64,000 nt of DNA from assembly GCF_002858925.1 (NCBI RefSeq), contig NZ_PJRS01000017.1, forward strand, positions 62,001 to 126,000, given 5' to 3'. Origin of the DNA: Caulobacter zeae (GTDB lineage Bacteria; Pseudomonadota; Alphaproteobacteria; Caulobacterales; Caulobacteraceae). Below are positions 19,970 to 28,489 of this stretch, in pieces (position 1 is the stretch's first letter; each line of letters begins with the position of its first letter). The translations under genes and the position numbers were made by a program. A model generated the notes under the pieces. The model saw only the letters and a list, made by a program, of their open reading frames with translations. It made no database searches and was not told the DNA's origin.

Positions 19970-20746
19970 ATGGCCGACGGAACCGGCGCGATCGCCGCAT
20001 CGATCAAGGATCAGGTCAGCGAGGCCGAATGGCAGGCCCGCGTCGACCTGGCGGCCCTCTATCGCCTGGTCGCGCTGCACGGCTGGGACGACATGATCTT
20101 CACCCACATCTCGGCGCGGATCCCGGGGCCCGAGCACCACTTCCTGATCAATCCCTACGGCATGTTCTTCGGCGAGATGACCGCCTCGTGCCTGGTGAAG
20201 GTGGACCTTGATGGCGCCGTCATCGACAAGACGCCGTACTTCATCAATCCTGCGGGCTTCACGATCCACTCGGCCATCCACGCCGCGCGCGAGGACGCCC
20301 AGTTCGTGATGCACCTGCACACCGACCAGGGCGTGGCGGTGGCCGCCCACGCCGAGGGCCTGCTGCCGCTGAGCCAGCAGGCGCTGATCGTCACGCCGCA
20401 GCTGGCCTATCACGACTACGAGGGCATCGCCCTGAACCTGGACGAGCGCGAGCGCCTAGTGGCGGACCTGGGCGACAAGCGGCTGATGCTGCTGCGCAAC
20501 CACGGTACCCTGGCCACGGGCCGCACGGCCGCCGAATGCTGGCTCGGGATGTTCTTCCTGGAGCGCGCCTGCGCCCAGCAGGTGATGGCTCTCAGCGCAG
20601 GGCGCGATCACGTGCTGCTCGCTCCGGAGGCAGCCCAGGCCGAGGTTCGCAGCCAGACCGGGATGGGTCTGGGCATGATCGCGGGCCTGGCCTGGCCCGG
20701 TTGCCTGCGCCAGCTGGACCGCCAGTCCCCGGGCTACGCGGATTAA
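19970..20746 (+). CDS. Class II aldolase/adducin family protein
   Basis: 258 residues. The zinc-binding and active-site blocks are HGWDDMIFTHISARIPG, INPYGMFFGEMTAS, IHSAIHAAREDAQFVMHLHTDQGVAV (His-x-His) and LLRNHGTLATGRTAAEC. Class II aldolases split phosphorylated sugars or act on hydroxyacids, but the adducin-type subgroup to which this belongs often has unassigned substrates. GGGAG precedes the ATG. It is divergent from the DUF969 operon and monocistronic as far as can be seen. Confidence 0.87.
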   Translation: MADGTGAIAASIKDQVSEAEWQARVDLAALYRLVALHGWDDMIFTHISARIPGPEHHFLINPYGMFFGEMTASCLVKVDLDGAVIDKTPYFINPAGFTIHSAIHAAREDAQFVMHLHTDQGVAVAAHAEGLLPLSQQALIVTPQLAYHDYEGIALNLDERERLVADLGDKRLMLLRNHGTLATGRTAAECWLGMFFLERACAQQVMALSAGRDHVLLAPEAAQAEVRSQTGMGLGMIAGLAWPGCLRQLDRQSPGYAD

Positions 20747-20827
20747 TCGCGCACGGCTAAGCTTGGCGACCGACGTTACGTCAAGCTAAGGTCTTGCAAC
20801 TGTTTCAAAGTTGAAATGTCACGTAAT

Positions 20828-20842
20828 TCTAGTGTCACTAGA
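20828..20842. promoter_or_regulatory. 15-bp palindrome TCTAGTG-T-CACTAGA, candidate operator of the RND operon
   Basis: A perfect 7+1+7 palindrome lies about 80 bp before the GTG of the RND adaptor gene. Just upstream, TTTCAA-AG-TTGAAA (20803-20816) is a second small perfect palindrome. Efflux operons are commonly controlled by dyad-binding repressors, but no regulator gene is adjacent here. Confidence 0.45.
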
Positions 20843-20846
20843 CGCG

Positions 20847-20909
20847 GGTCTAGGGTGGGGTCATATGTCGCCCCAACCTAGACCTTAAGGGCGCCGGTTC
20901 AACGGCGCC
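20847..20909 (+). promoter_or_regulatory. Tandem stem-loops in the leader of the RND efflux operon
   Basis: Stem 1 pairs 20847-20860 with 20871-20884 (14 bp with one mismatch, starting GGTCTAGG, ten-base loop). Stem 2 pairs GGCGCCG (20890-20896) with CGGCGCC (20903-20909). Stem 2 ends 11 bp before the GTG start, so both would lie in the 5-prime leader if transcription begins near the 20828 palindrome. Confidence 0.45.
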
Positions 20910-20920
20910 GGAGCGTATTT

Positions 20921-22045
20921 GTGATCCGCAGGCACTTCTTCCTCATCGCGGCCGGGGTCGCGTTGGTTCTGATGATCCTGGCCGGCGGAGCCAAGCTGTT
21001 GCTTGGCGGCAAGGCCGAAGGGCAGGGCGGCCCTGGCGGTCGCGCCACGGCCGTCTCGCAGGTCAAGGTTGGCGAGCGCCCCTTCACTGATCGCATCGAA
21101 GTGCTGGGCGTGGCCAAGGGCCGCCAGTCGGTGACGATCACCTCCAACACCACCGAGCTGATCACCGCCGTCCACTTCACCGACGGCCAGCTGGTGTCGC
21201 GCGGGCAGGTCCTGGTCACGCTGAAGGACGACCAGGAGACCGCCGACATCGCCCAGGCCCAGGCCAACCTGGACCAGGCCAAGCGCAACTACGATCGCTG
21301 GAAGACCCTGGCCGACAAGGGCATCGCGCCGCGCGCCACCGCCGAGCAGAACCTGGCCGCCTATGAGAGCGCCAAGGCCGCCCTGGCCTCGGCCAAGGCC
21401 CAGCGCCTGGACCGCGTGATCCGCGCGCCGTTCGCCGGCCGCGTCGGCATTTCCGACGTCGCGCCGGGTACGCTGATCGCGCCGGGCGGCGCCATCGTCA
21501 GCCTGGATGACGCCTCGGTCGTGCGCGTCGATTTCTCGGTCCCCGACCGCTACCTCGCCACGCTGCGTGACGGCCTGCCGATCAAGGCCAGCCCCGACGC
21601 CCTGCCGGGCGAGACCTTCCAGGGCCAGATCGCCCAGATCGACACCCGCATCGACGCGGCCACCCGCGCCATCAAGGCCCGCGCCGAGTTCCCCAATCCG
21701 GGCGGCCGGCTGAAGCCGGGCATGCTGGTCAAGGTCGCCATCGACCAGGGCGTGCGCCAGGGCCTGGCCGTGCCGGAGGCGGCCGTACAGTTCGAAGGCC
21801 AGCAGGCCTCGGTGTTCCTGGTCGCCAAGGGCGAGAAGGGCCAGGTCGCCCGCCGCACCAACATCACCACCGGCCTCACGGCCGACGGCTTTGTCGAGAT
21901 CCGCTCGGGCCTGAAGGCCGGCGATGTGGTCGTGGCCGACGGCCTCAACCGCGTGCAGGACGGCGGCGCGGTGCGCGACGTGGCCAAGCCGGCCGGCGGC
22001 CCGGGCGGCCAAGGCGGCAAGCCCCAAGACCGTAAGGCGGGCTGA
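20921..22045 (+). CDS. RND efflux periplasmic adaptor (membrane fusion protein)
   Basis: The 374-residue protein begins with an N-terminal membrane anchor (FFLIAAGVALVLMILAGGAKLLLG). The lipoyl half-motifs, a coiled-coil hairpin around NLDQAKRNYDRWKTLADKGIAPRATAEQNLAAYESAKAAL (in pieces), the beta-barrel block IRAPFAGRVGISDVAPG and a membrane-proximal domain GLTADGFVEIRSGLKAGDVVVADGLNRVQDG all fit the HlyD/AcrA family. The tail is Gly/Lys-rich. The start is GTG with GGAG eight bases before it. Its stop overlaps the pump gene. Confidence 0.9.
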   Translation: MIRRHFFLIAAGVALVLMILAGGAKLLLGGKAEGQGGPGGRATAVSQVKVGERPFTDRIEVLGVAKGRQSVTITSNTTELITAVHFTDGQLVSRGQVLVTLKDDQETADIAQAQANLDQAKRNYDRWKTLADKGIAPRATAEQNLAAYESAKAALASAKAQRLDRVIRAPFAGRVGISDVAPGTLIAPGGAIVSLDDASVVRVDFSVPDRYLATLRDGLPIKASPDALPGETFQGQIAQIDTRIDAATRAIKARAEFPNPGGRLKPGMLVKVAIDQGVRQGLAVPEAAVQFEGQQASVFLVAKGEKGQVARRTNITTGLTADGFVEIRSGLKAGDVVVADGLNRVQDGGAVRDVAKPAGGPGGQGGKPQDRKAG

Positions 22046-25000
22046 TGCTTTCCGACATCTCCGTCCGCCGCCCGGTATTCGCCGCCGTCGCGGCGATCAT
22101 CCTGTGCGTCATCGGCCTGGCGGCCTTCGGCTCGCTGCCGATCCGCGAACTGCCCAATGTCGACCCGCCTGTGGTGTCGATCTCGACCGTCTATCGCGGG
22201 GCCTCGGCCGAGGTCATCGAAGAGCGCATCACCCAGGTGATCGAGCGCCAGGTGTCGGGGATCCAGGGCATCGACCGCGTCAACAGCTCCTCGCGCGACG
22301 GCCGCTCGCAGATCAGCATCACCTTCCGCCTGGACCGCGACCTGGACGCCGCCGCCAACGATGTGCGCGACGCCGTCAGCCGGGTCTCGGCCAACCTGCC
22401 CGACCAGGCAGACCCGCCGCAGATCGCCAAGGCCAACGCCGACGCTTCGCCGATCATCATCCTGAACCTGACCTCGACGACGCTGGATCCGCTGGAACTG
22501 GCCGACTACGCCGACCGCTACCTGGTCGAGCGGATGTCGACCATCGACGGCGTGGCCCAGGCCAACCTGTTCGGGGCCAAGATCTACGCCATGCGCATCT
22601 GGCTGAACGCCGACGCCATGGCCGCCCGGGGCGTCACCGTCAGCGACGTCGAGGACGCGCTGAACGCCCAGAACCTTGAACTGCCGGCCGGCTCGCTGGA
22701 AAGCAGCGCCAAGGACTTCACCATCCGCGTGGCCCGCGCCTACGCCAAGCCCGAGGACTTCGCCCGCCTGCCGATCCGCGCGGCGGACTCCAACGGCTTC
22801 GTGCTGCGCCTGTCGGACGTGGCCCGCATCGAGGAAGGGCCGGACGAGCGCCGGCGCCTGTTCCGCGGCAACGGCGTCGACCAGGTCGGCATCGGCCTGA
22901 CCCGCCAGTCGCAGGCCAACGACGTCGCCATCTCCGACGCCGTCCGCAAGGAGGTCGAGGTCATCAATCAGACCCTGCCGCCCGGCACCAAACTGGTGGT
23001 GGCCGTGGACAACTCGGTGTTCACCGCCGAGGCCATCCACGAGGTCTGGATCACCATGGGCATGTCCGTGGCCCTGGTGGCCCTGGTCAACCTGATCTTT
23101 CTGGGCAGCTGGCGCTCGGCGCTGATCCCCTCGATCGTCGCGCCGATCTGCATCCTGTCGACCTTCATCGTTCTGGCGCCGCTGGGCTTCTCGCTGAACC
23201 TGCTGACCCTGCTGGCCCTGGTGCTAGCCGTCGGCCTCGTCGTCGACGACGCCATCGTCGTGGTCGAGAACATCCAGCGCCGGGTGGACGAGGGCGAGCC
23301 GGCCCTGATCGCCGCCCAGCGCGGTTCGCGCCAGGTGTTCTTTGCGGTGGTGGCCACCACCATCGTGCTGATCTCGGTGTTCGCGCCGTTGATGTTCCTG
23401 CCGGGCTATATCGGCCGCCTGTTCGTCGAACTGGCCGTGGCCATCGCCGCTGCCGTGGCCTTCTCGGCCGTGCTGGCGCTCAGCCTCTCGCCGATGATGG
23501 CCTCCAAGCTGCTCAAGCCCGCGCACGGCGGGGGCTGGTTCAACAAGCGCATGGACTGGGCGATGGACCGGCTGAAGGACAGCTACCGCGCCTCGCTCGA
23601 AAGCCTGCTGGGCGTGCGGGCCGCCAGCTTCGCCGCCGGCGGGGCGGTGATCCTGCTGGCCGGTTTCGCGGCGCTGCTGTTTGTCAGCCTGCCCAAGGAG
23701 CTGGTGCCGGCCGAGGACCGCGGCCGCGTCGACATCCAGATCAGCGCGCCGGAAGGCGCCGGCTTCGACTACACCGCCGCCATCGGCGCCCGGATCGAGA
23801 AGATCATGGCCCGCTATCGCGAGGACGGCGTGGCCGAGCGCACCATCCTGACCATCCCGCGCTTCGGCCAGAGCCAATTCAACTCGGGCAACGGCGTGGT
23901 CGTGCTCAAAGGCTGGGGCGAGCGCGACAAGACCGCCGACGACGTGGCGGCCGAGCTCAACAAGGACCTCTCCAAGATCACCGGCGTGCGCGCCGTGGCC
24001 AGCGTTCGCGGCGCCTTCCAGCGCGGCGGCGGCGGTGGCGGCGGTGGCGGCACCAATGTCGACCTGATCGCCGTCGGCAACGACTACGTGCAGCTGTCGA
24101 ACTGGCTCAAGCCCATCCTGGCGGCCGCCCAGGAGAACCCGGGCTTCTCGCGTCCGCGCATCGACTACGAGCCGACCGCGCCGCGCCTGTCGGTGCAGAT
24201 CGACCTCGACAAGGCCGCCAGCCTCGGCGTCTCGGCCCAGGCCGTTGGTCGGGCGCTGGAGACCATGTTCGGTTCGCGCCAGGCGACGACCTACATCAAG
24301 AACGGCCAGGAATACGACGTCATCCTGCAGACCGAGCTCGACCAGCGCCGCAGCGTCGCCGACCTCGACAAGTTGCAGGTGCGCACCAACGCCGGCGGCT
24401 TGGTGCCGCTGTCGACGGTGGTGAAGACGGAGCTGCGGGGCGACACCCCCGACCGTCCGCGCGTCGACCGCCTGCGCTCTGTGACCCTGACCACCCAGCT
24501 GTCGCCGGGCTACACCGTCGAGGACGCGGTCAGCTTCTTCCAGGCCCAGGCAGCCGAGCACCCGACCCCCGGCGTCAGCATCAAGTGGGGCGGCCAGGCC
24601 AAGGACTATCTGGAAGGCTCGGGCGGCATCGCCATCGCCTTTGGTCTCGCTTTGCTGCTGGTGTTCCTGGTGCTAGCCGCGCAGTTCGAAAGCTGGATCC
24701 ACCCGGCGGTGATCATGCTGACCGTGCCGCTGGCGGTGCTGGGCGGGCTGTTCGGCCTGGTCATGGCTGGCTCGACCATCAACACCTACAGCCAGATCGG
24801 CCTGATCATCCTGATCGGCATCGCCGCCAAGAACGGCATCCTGATCGTCGAGTTCGCCAACCAGCTGCGCGACGAGGGGCTGAAGGTCACCGAGGCGGTG
24901 ATCGAGGCGGCGGCCTTGCGCCTGCGCCCGATCATCATGACCTCGATCGCCACGGCCATGGGCGCCTTGCCGCTGCTGCTCTGGACAGGGGCCGGGGCGG

Positions 25001-25191
25001 GAAGCCGCCAGACGATCGGGGCCGTGATCTTCTTCGGCGCGATCGTGGCGACCCTGCTAACGCTGTTCATCGTTCCGGTGTTCTACAACCTGCTCGCACG
25101 CTTCACGAAATCTCCGGAGTGGACGGCGCGGCAGATCGAGGACTATGAAGCGCGCGAAAAGGCGGGCGAGGGGCATACCTCACCCGTATAA
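22045..25191 (+). CDS. RND-family multidrug efflux inner-membrane transporter
   Basis: 1048 residues. The N-terminus LSDISVRRPVFAAVAAIILCVIGLAAFGSLPIRELPNVDPPVVSI (in pieces) and the TM4 segment LALVLAVGLVVDDAIVVVENIQRR carry the proton-relay Asp pair. IGLIILIGIAAKNGILIVEFANQLRDEG is the TM10 signature of the HAE1 family. Two large porter loops lie between helices. A run of nine glycines (about residue 662-670) sits in the second loop. No outer-membrane TolC partner is in the window. The gene overlaps the adaptor by ATGA and ends inside the hairpin that covers the next gene's ribosome binding site. Confidence 0.93.
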   Translation: MLSDISVRRPVFAAVAAIILCVIGLAAFGSLPIRELPNVDPPVVSISTVYRGASAEVIEERITQVIERQVSGIQGIDRVNSSSRDGRSQISITFRLDRDLDAAANDVRDAVSRVSANLPDQADPPQIAKANADASPIIILNLTSTTLDPLELADYADRYLVERMSTIDGVAQANLFGAKIYAMRIWLNADAMAARGVTVSDVEDALNAQNLELPAGSLESSAKDFTIRVARAYAKPEDFARLPIRAADSNGFVLRLSDVARIEEGPDERRRLFRGNGVDQVGIGLTRQSQANDVAISDAVRKEVEVINQTLPPGTKLVVAVDNSVFTAEAIHEVWITMGMSVALVALVNLIFLGSWRSALIPSIVAPICILSTFIVLAPLGFSLNLLTLLALVLAVGLVVDDAIVVVENIQRRVDEGEPALIAAQRGSRQVFFAVVATTIVLISVFAPLMFLPGYIGRLFVELAVAIAAAVAFSAVLALSLSPMMASKLLKPAHGGGWFNKRMDWAMDRLKDSYRASLESLLGVRAASFAAGGAVILLAGFAALLFVSLPKELVPAEDRGRVDIQISAPEGAGFDYTAAIGARIEKIMARYREDGVAERTILTIPRFGQSQFNSGNGVVVLKGWGERDKTADDVAAELNKDLSKITGVRAVASVRGAFQRGGGGGGGGGTNVDLIAVGNDYVQLSNWLKPILAAAQENPGFSRPRIDYEPTAPRLSVQIDLDKAASLGVSAQAVGRALETMFGSRQATTYIKNGQEYDVILQTELDQRRSVADLDKLQVRTNAGGLVPLSTVVKTELRGDTPDRPRVDRLRSVTLTTQLSPGYTVEDAVSFFQAQAAEHPTPGVSIKWGGQAKDYLEGSGGIAIAFGLALLLVFLVLAAQFESWIHPAVIMLTVPLAVLGGLFGLVMAGSTINTYSQIGLIILIGIAAKNGILIVEFANQLRDEGLKVTEAVIEAAALRLRPIIMTSIATAMGALPLLLWTGAGAGSRQTIGAVIFFGAIVATLLTLFIVPVFYNLLARFTKSPEWTARQIEDYEAREKAGEGHTSPV

Positions 25192-25201
25192 ACGGGTGAG
25201 G
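25178..25201 (+). promoter_or_regulatory. Perfect hairpin masking the Shine-Dalgarno of the transketolase-like gene
   Basis: CCTCACCCGT (25178-25187) pairs perfectly with ACGGGTGAGG (25192-25201) around an ATAA loop. The RND stop codon TAA (25189-25191) is in the loop, and the right arm contains the GGTGAGG ribosome binding site of the gene starting at 25206. Ribosomes finishing the pump gene would melt the stem. This is a layout for translational coupling. Confidence 0.6.
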
Positions 25202-25205
25202 AAGC

Positions 25206-27572
25206 ATGGCTGACGGGTCTCTGACGGCCAAGCGGCAGGAAATCGCGCTGCTGCGTCGTCTCGAGGAACGCATTCTCTGGCTGGCGTCGTGGACCATCCA
25301 CAACGCCAACCACCTTCGCGAAAGCCGCGACGGGCTGAAGGTCGGCGGTCACCAGGCCTCGTGCGCCTCGATGACCACGCTGATGACGGCGCTCTACATG
25401 AAGGCGCTGCGGCCGCAGGACCGGGTGGCGGTCAAGCCGCACGCCAGCCCCGTCTTCCACGCCATCCAGCACCTGTTCGGCCGCCAGAGCCTGGACAAGC
25501 TTAAGGCCTTCCGCGCCCTGGGCGGTGCGCAGTCCTATCCCTCTCGCACCAAGGACGTCGACGACGTCGACTTCTCGACCGGCTCGGTGGGCCTGGGCGT
25601 GGCGGTCACCGCTTTCGCCTCGCTGGCCCAGGACTATCTGGCCGCGCGCGGCTCGGTGAAGCCCGAGAGCATGGGGCGGATGATCTCGCTGCTGGGCGAC
25701 GCCGAGCTGGACGAGGGCAACATCTACGAAGCCCTGATCGAGGCCTGCAAGCACGATCTGGGCAACACCTGGTGGATCGTCGACTACAACCGCCAGAGTC
25801 TGGACGCGACGACCAAGGACCGGATGTTCACCCGCTACGGCGAGATCTTCGAGGCCGCCGGCTGGACCGTCGAGACCCTGAAGTGGTCCAAGCGCCAGCG
25901 CGAAGCGTTCGAGCGGCCGGGCGGGGCGGCGCTGAAGGCCTGGATCGAGACCGCGCCCAACGACCTCTATTCGGCCCTGACCTACCAGGGCGGCGCGGCC
26001 TGGCGCGAGCGCCTGACCGCCGACCTGGCCGGCGACGCCGACGCCCTGGCGCTGATCGCGACCTACAAGGACGTCGACCTCGGCGAGCTGATGACCGAGT
26101 TGGGCGGCCACTGCCTGGAGACGATCCTGGAGGCCTTCGAGCGGGCGTCTCGCGACGACGCTCCCCGGTTCTTCATCGCCTACACCGTCAAGGGCCTGCG
26201 GCTGCCGTTCCAGGGTCACAAGGACAATCACGCGGGCCTGATGAACCCCACCCAGATCGCCGAGCTGCGCGAGCGGCTGGGCGTGGTCGAGGGCGAGGAG
26301 TGGGACGCGCTGTCGGGCCTGTCCTCGGCCGAGCGCACGGCGCTGAAGGGCCTGGTGGCCCGTGCGCCCTTCGCGGTGGCCAACGATCGCAACTACACGG
26401 CGGCGACGGTGGCGACGCCGAGCGCGGACGAGCTGCTGTTGGCCATCGCCGCCAAGGGGGAGGGGGGCGGCGAGCAGTCGACCCAGGCCGCCTTCGGCAA
26501 GGTCATGTTCGACATCGCCGCCCGCAAGGACGAGTTCGCCGGCCGGGTGGTGACCACCTCGCCGGACGTGACGGTCTCGACCAACCTGGGCGGCTTCGTG
26601 AACCGGCGCGGCGTCTTCCACCGGCGGGCGCACGAGGACGTCTTCAAGCGTCGCCGCATCCCCTCGGCCCAGGTGTGGTCGATGGGCGAGACCGGCCAGC
26701 ACGTCGAGCTGGGCATAGCCGAGAACAACCTGTTCATCGCCCTGGCGGCCCTGGGCCTGACCGCGCCGCTGTTCGGCGAGCGATTGTTCCCGGTCGGCAC
26801 CCTCTACGACCCCTTCATCGCCCGGGGTCTCGATGCCCTGAACTACGCCTGCTACCAGGACGCCCGGTTCCTGTTGGTGGCTACGCCGTCCGGCCTGACC
26901 CTGGCCCCCGAAGGCGGTGCGCACCAGTCGATCGGATCGCCCCTGATCGGCATGAGCCAGCCGGGCCTCGACAGTTACGAGCCTGCCTTCGCCGACGAGA
27001 CGGCGGTGCTGATGGCCCACGCCTTCGACCGCATCCAGGCCGCCGACGGCTGCTCGACCTATCTGCGCCTGTCCACCCGGACCATCGCCCAGCCCGAGCG
27101 GGCGGACGACGCCTGGAAGGCGGGCGTGGTCGAGGGCGCCTACTGGCTGAAGCCGCCGGCGCCGGATGCGCGCCTGGCCGTCGTCTACAGCGGGGCCCTG
27201 GCTCCGGAGGCGCTGGAGGCGCACGAGGCCCTGCTGGAGGACGAGCCGGGGGCGGGCCTGCTGGCCGTGACCTCGGCCGACGTGCTGCACCGCGACTGGA
27301 CCGCCGCCGGCCGCTCGCGCTGGACGGACGGCGCCAAGCGCACTTCGACGGTGGAGCGACTGCTGGCCGACCTGCCGCGCGATGCGGGCCTGGTGACCCT
27401 GGTCGACGGCGCGCCGGCGACGCTGTCGTGGCTGGGCTCGGTTCATGGCCACCGCCTGCGGGCGCTGGGCCTGGAGACCTTCGGCCAGTCGGGGGATTTG
27501 CCGGATCTGTATTCGAAGTACCGGCTGGACGCGGAGGCGGTGCTGGACGCCTGCGCGGATCTGCTGGCCTGA
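25206..27572 (+). CDS. Transketolase-like thiamine diphosphate enzyme
   Basis: This 788-residue protein has an N-terminal TPP domain with HLRESRDGLKVGGHQASCASM, a TGSVGLGVAVTAFASLAQDYL block, and the GDG-like cofactor motif SLLGDAELDEGNIYEALIEA ending in WWIVDYNRQSLD. The pyrimidine-binding part contains VWSMGETGQHVELGIAENNLFIALAALGL (in pieces, with the conserved Glu). The C-terminal transketolase domain follows. It is longer than housekeeping transketolase (about 660) and resembles the aceE/transketolase-like group, so the reaction is uncertain. Translation appears coupled to the RND pump. Confidence 0.82.
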   Translation: MADGSLTAKRQEIALLRRLEERILWLASWTIHNANHLRESRDGLKVGGHQASCASMTTLMTALYMKALRPQDRVAVKPHASPVFHAIQHLFGRQSLDKLKAFRALGGAQSYPSRTKDVDDVDFSTGSVGLGVAVTAFASLAQDYLAARGSVKPESMGRMISLLGDAELDEGNIYEALIEACKHDLGNTWWIVDYNRQSLDATTKDRMFTRYGEIFEAAGWTVETLKWSKRQREAFERPGGAALKAWIETAPNDLYSALTYQGGAAWRERLTADLAGDADALALIATYKDVDLGELMTELGGHCLETILEAFERASRDDAPRFFIAYTVKGLRLPFQGHKDNHAGLMNPTQIAELRERLGVVEGEEWDALSGLSSAERTALKGLVARAPFAVANDRNYTAATVATPSADELLLAIAAKGEGGGEQSTQAAFGKVMFDIAARKDEFAGRVVTTSPDVTVSTNLGGFVNRRGVFHRRAHEDVFKRRRIPSAQVWSMGETGQHVELGIAENNLFIALAALGLTAPLFGERLFPVGTLYDPFIARGLDALNYACYQDARFLLVATPSGLTLAPEGGAHQSIGSPLIGMSQPGLDSYEPAFADETAVLMAHAFDRIQAADGCSTYLRLSTRTIAQPERADDAWKAGVVEGAYWLKPPAPDARLAVVYSGALAPEALEAHEALLEDEPGAGLLAVTSADVLHRDWTAAGRSRWTDGAKRTSTVERLLADLPRDAGLVTLVDGAPATLSWLGSVHGHRLRALGLETFGQSGDLPDLYSKYRLDAEAVLDACADLLA

Positions 27573-27591
27573 TCCCTGATCCCAAACACTT

Positions 27592-27738
27592 CGTCATCCC
27601 GGAAAGCCCAAAGGGCTTATCCGGGACCTAGGGGGACTGGACGCGGCATCGAGATCATCCAACCAGACGGCGGCCGGCGCATCGCGGCGGCCCCTGGGTC
27701 CCGGCTCTCCGCGCTGCGCGCTCCGGCCGGGATGACGA
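27592..27738. repeat. Intergenic palindrome, family B (CGTCATCCCGG type)
   Basis: The outer arms TCGTCATCCCGG (27591-27602) and CCGGGATGACGA (27728-27739) enclose further mirrored blocks CCGGGACC / GGTCCCGG and inner hairpins AAGCCC-AAA-GGGCTT and GCGCTGCGCGC. It fills the gap between two convergent genes and has no coding signal. It may also end transcription from either side. Confidence 0.65.
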
Positions 27739-27761
27739 TGAAAAAGTCGTGGGAAGGCGCT

Positions 27762-28124
27762 CTAGCGCGTCCCCGGATCCGGCAGGGGGTCTATGCCCAC
27801 GATCAGGTCGTCGCGGATCAGGTAGGCGATGATGGCGGTGTTCTGCGACCACAGGCGGCCGTCGGGGCGGCGCAGGGCGATCTCGACGTCGGCGTGGACC
27901 CAGCCGTCGGCCTGGCGGCGCACGCGCATCAGGCTGATCTCGACCCCGGCCATGGCGAACTGGCGCTCGAAATAGCCGCGGGCGGCTTCCAGGCCCGAGA
28001 CCTCGCCGCCTTCCAGCACGTTGGCGAAGGCGACCTCGGGATGCAACTGGGCGACCACGGCTTCGAGGTCGCGGCGGCGCGTCGCCTCGAAGTGCCGGGT
28101 CAGCAACACTTCAGCCTTGGCCAT
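27762..28124 (-). CDS. NTF2/SnoaL-like protein (first of two)
   Basis: A 120-residue single-domain protein of the cystatin-like NTF2 fold: LLTRHFEATRRRDLEAVVAQLHPEVAF, VSGLEAARGYFERQFA and DGRLWSQNTAIIAYLIRDDLIVGID. These domains bind small hydrophobic ligands or act as isomerases/cyclases; no catalytic set is obvious. It lies two bases after the second NTF2 gene and belongs to the cytochrome c operon. Confidence 0.78.
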   Translation of the reverse strand: MAKAEVLLTRHFEATRRRDLEAVVAQLHPEVAFANVLEGGEVSGLEAARGYFERQFAMAGVEISLMRVRRQADGWVHADVEIALRRPDGRLWSQNTAIIAYLIRDDLIVGIDPLPDPGTR

Positions 28125-28126
28125 GC

Positions 28127-28489
28127 CTACGCCTCGTCCAAACGCTCGACGATATCCATGCGCGACACGCGCTCGTCCTGGAACGTGTAGATATGTCGCA
28201 CACAGCTGTCGGACCAGAGCCGGCCCTCCAGGTTATGCACAGTCTGGTTCGTGGCCACCGCGATGCGGCCGTCCTCCAGCACCGTGAAGTCCATGGGGGC
28301 GGCCTCGACCCGGACCATGCCGTCGCGCCGCGCCCAGAAGGCCCGCATCGCCTCGACCCCCACGACCCGGCCGCCGCCGATCTGGTCGGGCCAGTCGACG
28401 GCGGGATCCAGCTCGGCCGCGAAGGCGTCGAAGTCGCCCTTGTTGTAGGCGTCGTAGAGCCGGGTCAGGAGGGCGATGCGCGGCGTCAT
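28127..28489 (-). CDS. NTF2/SnoaL-like protein (second of two)
   Basis: Another 120-residue NTF2-like domain: LLTRLYDAYNKGDFDAFAAELDPAVDWPD, VVGVEAMRAFWARRDG and VRHIYTFQDERVSRMDIVERLDEA. It is the same length as its neighbour but clearly diverged, suggesting an old tandem duplication. The ATG overlaps the cytochrome gene's stop codon (ATGA). Its function is not known. Confidence 0.78.
   Translation of the reverse strand: MTPRIALLTRLYDAYNKGDFDAFAAELDPAVDWPDQIGGGRVVGVEAMRAFWARRDGMVRVEAAPMDFTVLEDGRIAVATNQTVHNLEGRLWSDSCVRHIYTFQDERVSRMDIVERLDEA

Noticed and set aside
23224..24561. Large antisense frame in the RND pump gene (445 residues)
   Set aside because: No start signal or family motif; the sense strand is an intact RND transporter.
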